DNA of 64,000 bases from Morella rubra. Taxonomy: Eukaryota > Streptophyta > Magnoliopsida > Fagales > Myricaceae. Made by a program: the position numbers and the translations under genes. Shown here in pieces: positions 59,188 through 64,000 of this stretch. The stretch lies in NCBI GenBank assembly GCA_003952965.2, contig CM025849.1, forward strand, positions 28,644,408 to 28,708,407, written 5' to 3'. Every line of letters starts with the position of its first letter. Positions within the stretch are counted from its first letter, which is position 1. The notes below the pieces were generated by a model. That model saw nothing but the letters and a program-made list of their open reading frames with translations, did not search any database and had not been told where the DNA came from.

Positions 59188-61560
59188 TCAATCCTACGGT
59201 AATACACATTGCTAGGAGTAGTTTCGTTATTGGAGAACAATGACGTTGATTGGGAAATGCGAAAAAGCACAAACCCAAAAGGAAGTATAGGTTTTTCATT
59301 TTTTTCTCCCCATCAAAGCCAGAAGAATAAGTACCTTCTCTTTTTACTGAACAGTAGTTATATATATATCTTATATTATTAACTATACACCTTATTGTTA
59401 AATCTTGAGATGCAGTTAACTGAGCAATGAGTGTTCTGCATTAGGATTTTTTCTGGAAAAATTTTAGGTATGTTGTAAAAATTAAGGTAGATTAGAGTTT
59501 TTATTGGATTTTGAGAAAAATTAGTGAAAAATATATTTTTATAGGAGTGGATGAAAAAGTGAAAAAAAAAGATTGTTGCATTATATTTTTTATTATCTAT
59601 ATATAATAGAAAAGATTGATTTGATGAAGGAAAAAATATTTTTATTTATTTTGTATTATTTTTTTACTGATAAATTAACATTCGTTCGTTTGTGGTTTAG
59701 CCAATCAATAAGGTCTTTACTTCATAATTGTGATAGGGGTTTAAAATCATTCACATTTGAAGGGTCTTGGAGGGACTAAAGTCATGATGGATATAAAAAT
59801 TTATGGATTAATTTTATGTGTTTTAAAGTTTAAATACTTATTTGATTTTCAGCCAAACCATAGAGACTGATTTATATTTATCCCTTTTTTTTAACCAAAA
59901 TTTAGAGTTGGTTATGTTTAGATTCCCATATTTTGGTAGTTTCACGCACCAATTATACAGGAAATTCGGTCAATAAAACGAAAAGCTCATCTAGACTGCA
60001 TCAAAAAAAAGAGAGAGAAAAAGTTAATTGGAAACTTTCAACTATTATCTTACACAACCACAAATACTCAGTCTGTCTTAGTGTACTCTGGATTAAGAAC
60101 TTCTACCGATAATCATGAACCATTTCTAGCACATAAGAATCTTGAAAAGGAAATACATATATATGAAAAGAAAAAAATAATTTTTTTTATTAAAACAGAA
60201 ATTAGATATAGATTCTCTACAATTTTTTGACAGATTGCATGTTGTAATTTAAAGAGAGGCCAGTAATGTGTATTGAATGCTTGTTACATCTTTTTCCCTA
60301 CAAATTGCACCATTCAGAAATTGTATAAGATCTTAGTAAGCAAAAGTTGTATGGTCCGGAATTAATAGCAAAACTCCTCCAAAATCTAAATGAGATGGAC
60401 CCAATAACCTTAATTAAGTCCATAACCTTAAAAGATATATATGATGGGGGTTGTCCTAAATAGTACATATCTGAAATGGGTGGACCTAATGAAATATGAA
60501 AGGAAAAGAAAGGTCTATCCCCTATTATTCAGCAAAATATCTCCTCCATGGAACTTCAGTTCCTCAAAGTTGGTTCTTTCCGCCTATCTTTGTCGAATTT
60601 ATGGCCGAATCATATGAAGAACAGGAAAGGCTAGAGAGTCAAAAAGACTGTGTAAGAGAGGAAGTGCTAAACTTGGCAATCCCTTTTTCCATTCCTGCAA
60701 TGGAACCTCCCCCCATCCCTACATCTTTTCCATGAGAATCTTTGAAACCAATATTCCTTTTTCACATATCCTTCCATTTTTAATTTTGAATCCCCAAATG
60801 ATAATGGTGTCCACACCCACTTTTATACTTTTTTTTTTGTTTTTTTCATCAGTGCTTTTGTGAATTCTCTGTGCGCCATAAATGTTACCGGCAGGCCAAA
60901 TCCAAGGTGGGTCATGGCTATACAGCACATCTTTCAATTTAAGTTGGATTTTAAAGGTTGGCCATCTTTAATGGCTTGTTTGCATTGTCCCAATTGCATT
61001 CCTGCCGCATTTTCCAGTTAATTTTTCTATGAATATTTTTTTTTTTGACAAAAATTATGCGCCTTTCATCCTTGTTAAACAAAGAGAGAGAGAATTCAGC
61101 TCCGAATTCGTGCCAGTTATATTTACAAGATAGGGAAAGGAAAAAAGAAGAGAGAATTTAAAATTACGGTGAGGTTTTAAAATATGAATTGACAATCATT
61201 TTCTAAATTTAGAATACCTTAAAATTTGTCGCACTGTCTAATTTTGTTTTTAAACATATTCCTAATAGGAGTAGTTTTTAAAATTACTTTATTTTTTTCA
61301 AAAACGAAATAAAAGTGAACTTTTCCCGGTGATTGGCTAATGTCCTAATTGTTCATGTCGGAGGCTATTTTTGTAGTCTCTTCGAATTGGTCTGAACTTC
61401 TGAAAACGAGACGCCCAAAAGTCGGTTAAAAAAAAAGAGAAGAGAACGAAAAGTCGGGTAAAGAAAAGCGAAAATGCAAAACTTCCTGTGGTTTAACAAA
61501 CAAAAATCTGCCACGCACATCTTCCCTCTCTTCTCTCTCTCCGTCTCATGAGTCTTTGCG
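59188..61560. other. upstream region of the ARF6-like gene, nothing else seen
   Basis: AT-rich. A 79-codon ORF at 60496-60735 shows no family resemblance. A CT/GA-rich zone from 61490 marks approach to the promoter. Confidence 0.4.
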
Positions 61561-61576
61561 TTTCTTTTTCCCTCGG

Positions 61577-61584
61577 TATAAAAA
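61577..61584 (+). promoter_or_regulatory. TATA box of the ARF6-like gene
   Basis: TATAAAAA lies in a pyrimidine/GA-rich core promoter. Transcription would start around 61605-61615, about 1.16 kb before the start codon. Confidence 0.55.
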
Positions 61585-61604
61585 AGGATAGCGAAAAATA
61601 ATGG

Positions 61605-62773
61605 TGGTTGTGGGTTGATTGATTGGAGCAGGGGAGAGAAAACAAAGGGAGAGAGAAAGAGAGGAAGTGGTAAAGCAATAGTGATAGCAGAGCCACCAGG
61701 CCGTAGTAGTAGTAGGGGACTAGTAGTACTACCACCTCCACCACCACAAAGATTCAGCAGCCCTCCATTTCCATTTGTAGAAATACGACCATACCTAGTC
61801 CAGCCATAGTTATTGCACCTCTGAAGCTAGGCCGTACATGGGAAATATACTCTCGGGAAGATACGCGCAAAGATGTTTGGAACGGTGATCGGTTTATCAA
61901 TAAGTAGCTTCAGTTTGCTCTAAAACATGGTTGTGCTGGCTGCTTGTGTGTAGCTCTCTTCTGGGTTGGTTCTGTATTGGGATCTGGTTCCTTCTGGGGC
62001 TCAAACTGAAGTCAGCTTTGGGCAACTGAGGCGGAGATCTGGTCTCTCTGTGGCATAATTGGCTATTTTGCTCTCTGGGTTTTCTTGGGGTTGTGAAATA
62101 ATTATTCGGTTTTCTGAGATTGGGTCAATTGGGCCGTGGAACCAGCCAACACTCTGAGATCTGGTCTCTCTGTGGCATACTTGGGGGCTGTTTTGCTGTG
62201 GGTTTTCTTGGGGTTGTGAAAAAATTATTTGGTTTTCTGAGATTGGGTCAATTGTGTACTGGAACCAAGCAACTTCCGAGTCGTGAAGCCAAGCTTTTGT
62301 GCGAGGGGTGGAGCGAGGGACTTGGTTTTGTAGCTAAAATGTTGAGGTTTATTTGCTAAAGATTGTAGCATGAACTTGTGTATTGGAAGTTGGAATCTTC
62401 GGGGGTTGTGGGTCAGGGCGGCAAGGAGCGGATGAGGCTAAAATCCATTGTGCTTTGTAGTGGTACCGGTTTTGGTTGAAGATTCAGTAGTGGGTTTAGT
62501 CTGGGTAAGGCTTCGGTATCCTTGCATGAAGGTTCATACTCAAACCTTGGTCCAACTTTGTCCTCTTTAAGGGGCTTTGGTGGGTAAAGCGGAGGGAAAG
62601 GTAAAGACATGGTGTTGTGCAGGGAAGGGGACGCAGGTGAAGCAATCATTCAGGGGCCTCGGGGTTTTTCTGGGTGTACTTTTGTTCGTAGTAGTTGTGG
62701 TTAAGATTCGGTTCGGAAGATTAGTTGTGGGCTGAAGTTTGACGTTTACAGAACTTTCGGAGCATCAGCAGAA
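61605..62773 (+). promoter_or_regulatory. long 5' leader of the ARF6-like gene with many uORFs and a 122-bp tandem duplication
   Basis: Short upstream ORFs with ATG starts: 61601-61618 (may fall at or before the start site), 61838-61888, 61873-61923, 61927-61953, 62339-62359, 62370-62435, 62432-62479 (start overlapping the previous stop), 62526-62570 and 62609-62704. Some could be removed if a leader intron exists; none is decided here. Two copies of a 122-bp unit (62034-62155, 62156-62277) share GAGATCTGGTCTCTCTGTGG and TCTGAGATTGGGTCAATT. uORF-rich leaders are known to damp translation of several plant ARF mRNAs. Confidence 0.6.
62034..62277. repeat. 122-bp direct duplication in the ARF6 leader
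   Basis: The copies differ at scattered sites and small indels (for example CATAATTGGCTATTTTGCTC against CATACTTGGGGGCTGTTTTG). Confidence 0.85.
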
Positions 62774-64000
62774 ATGAGGCTCTCTTCAGCTGGTTTTAGT
62801 CCCCAAGCACAGGAAGGTATGCTTTATATTTTCCTGTAGATTTGGTACTTCTTTATTAAAAAAAAAAAAATTCTCGGTCTCTCTCCCGCTTTCTCTCTCA
62901 ACCATTTTTTAGGAAAGTTCAGTTTTGCTTACTAGACTCAGTTCCGGTGTGACTTTTGCGGATTAATTATAGAAGTTGGGATGCCTATGGGGGCTCACCA
63001 TGGTTTCTGAGAAAGACTAGGAAAAGGATAGAAAGGGAAAATGTTGAAAACCCAAGAATCTGACAGTTCCATTTAGCTTGAGCTTTTGTTTCTTTCTCCT
63101 TTTCTTTTGCTGCTTGGACCACCGAAATTGCTTGAACTTTGTATTTGCTGCTGTGGATTCTTTCCTCTTCTCCATATTCTGGGCAACGGAAGGTTAATTT
63201 GGCATTCTAGCTGAATTTCTGTCTGTTTCCTGTCCTTTGGGGTTTTCTGTTGTTTCCACAATTTAGTAACTTAATTTGGTTCTAGAATCTGATATTTTTA
63301 CCACAGTGCTTTGACATATGGTGTGGAACATTCCTTTCATGGCAATGAGAAGGAATTGTTCTATTTTTCGGTGCCTCTAATATAAAATACAAATTGCGCT
63401 TATTCTTCACGAAACTTTCCGTCACTGAAACTACTTTGCAGGAGAGAAGAGAGTTCTAAATTCTGAACTTTGGCATGCTTGTGCGGGTCCTCTGGTTTCA
63501 CTACCGGCAGTTGGAAGCCGTGTTGTTTACTTCCCTCAGGAGGGTCACAGTGAGCAGGTTTGTATGGGTGACTAGTGATGTCATTAATGCAATAATGGAT
63601 TTGAATCTGATCCTTTGAAATGCGCATACGCTGTGCATTTTTTTTTTTTATAAAAAGATCAGTAACTAAAATATTTTTTTTTTTATCATTATTTCCTGAA
63701 AGACTACTGTTGCTTGAAATAAACAGTGAACAATGTTGTTCTCGTCTTTCTGGGCAAGAAATGTTCTGTGTAATCCAATGATAAGTGTTTTGTTTTGTTT
63801 TTGTTTTGGTTTTTGTTTTCTATGAATAGTAATGTATGAATGGTGGTTGTTGTTCCAGGACTGGAATAAGGGATTGTATTGATTTTGAGGTGTGTACATA
63901 TAAACAATTGTTTCTGATCCCTTTATCTCAAAGGTCAATGTGAAGAACGGGCACAAGATGGACCACAGCAAAGAAGCCAATCGTCATCAACCTCTTGACA
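62774..64000 (+). CDS. ARF6: auxin response factor, ARF6-type, first two coding exons (partial)
   Basis: Exon 1 is 62774-62816 ([14 protein letters not shown]) with donor GGTATG. Exon 2 is 63442-63557 after acceptor [27 protein letters not shown], then [19 protein letters not shown], ending before GTTTGTATG in phase 0. The MRLSSAGF start and 43-nt first coding exon point to ARF6 (ARF8 starts MKLSTSG). ARF6 is a nuclear transcription activator for auxin-dependent flower and hypocotyl growth. The B3 DNA-binding, middle and PB1 domains must lie beyond the window. One oddity: a Glu is inserted in the conserved FPQGHSEQ (FPQEGHSEQ), an in-frame AGG duplication at about 63538-63543. No expected exon 3 (VAASTNKEV) is seen to 64000; the sequence after an AG at 63933-63934 reads [20 protein letters not shown], which does not fit ARFs. 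Confidence 0.85.

Noticed and set aside
60496..60735. 79-codon ORF starting MKGKERSIPYYSAKYL
   Set aside because: No homology, no promoter or splice context, isolated in AT-rich DNA; probably chance.
62120..62359. 79-codon ORF in the ARF6 leader
   Set aside because: It has no ATG until the last seven codons and spans the 122-bp duplication; treated as leader sequence with short uORFs.
62370..62479. MNLCIGSWNLRGL resembling the start of a LINE endonuclease
   Set aside because: Only about a dozen residues fit and no endonuclease motif follows. Kept as a uORF in the ARF6 leader.

Overview
This window is nuclear DNA of a eudicot plant, most likely a woody or otherwise transposon-rich species. 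The evidence is plant-only gene families (AXR4, a LysM F-box protein, a 9-lipoxygenase, the start of an ARF6-type auxin response factor and a PLS-class PPR protein), GT-AG introns, AT-rich intergenic DNA and abundant plant transposons. The species cannot be named from the sequence. A run of exactly 1000 N (51408-52407) is an assembly gap.

Layout. 1-600: 5' end of a minus-strand LTR retrotransposon. 917-1114: a stray fragment of the AXR4 coding sequence. 1894-2210: a foldback MITE. 2696-5753: a PPR gene resembling the mitochondrial editing factor MEF19, broken by a 1354-bp hAT element with a perfect 8-bp target duplication and by two frameshifts. 7235-8088: two nested foldback elements. 8189-9535: a dead LINE. 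10350-14598: a complete but decayed hAT transposon. 15335-22358: the gene island AXR4 then LysM F-box, two same-strand genes; as I recall, their Arabidopsis counterparts (At1g54990 and At1g55000) are also adjacent. 22990-28007: a PIF/Harbinger transposon carrying a Myb-like gene, a transposase and, at its right end, a captured promoter, 5' UTR and first exon of an ARFRP1-type small GTPase gene. 28262-39520: a second LINE tail, a TRIM-like retroelement, foldback MITEs, a small hAT element, a Tourist MITE and local tandem duplications, with no gene seen. 40117-45149: an apparently intact nine-exon 9-lipoxygenase gene of 865 codons. 46660-48289: a tandem copy of its promoter, exon 1 and intron 1, cut off by a second, decayed hAT transposase element (48290 to about 50100). 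50100-61500: mostly unassigned AT-rich DNA around the gap. 61577-63557: TATA box, long uORF-rich leader and first two coding exons of an ARF6-like gene that runs off the right end.

How the genes relate. There are no operons. AXR4 (ER accessory factor for AUX1 trafficking) and ARF6 (auxin-responsive transcription factor) both act in auxin signalling, but about 43 kb of repeats separate them and no functional linkage is shown. The strongest unusual signal is the Harbinger element: the captured ARFRP1 head lies upstream of the transposase in the same orientation, so it could supply a host promoter and a spliceable first exon to the transposon. The second theme is gene death by transposition: the PPR gene and the second lipoxygenase copy are each interrupted at the terminus of a CAGTGGCGGA-type hAT element.
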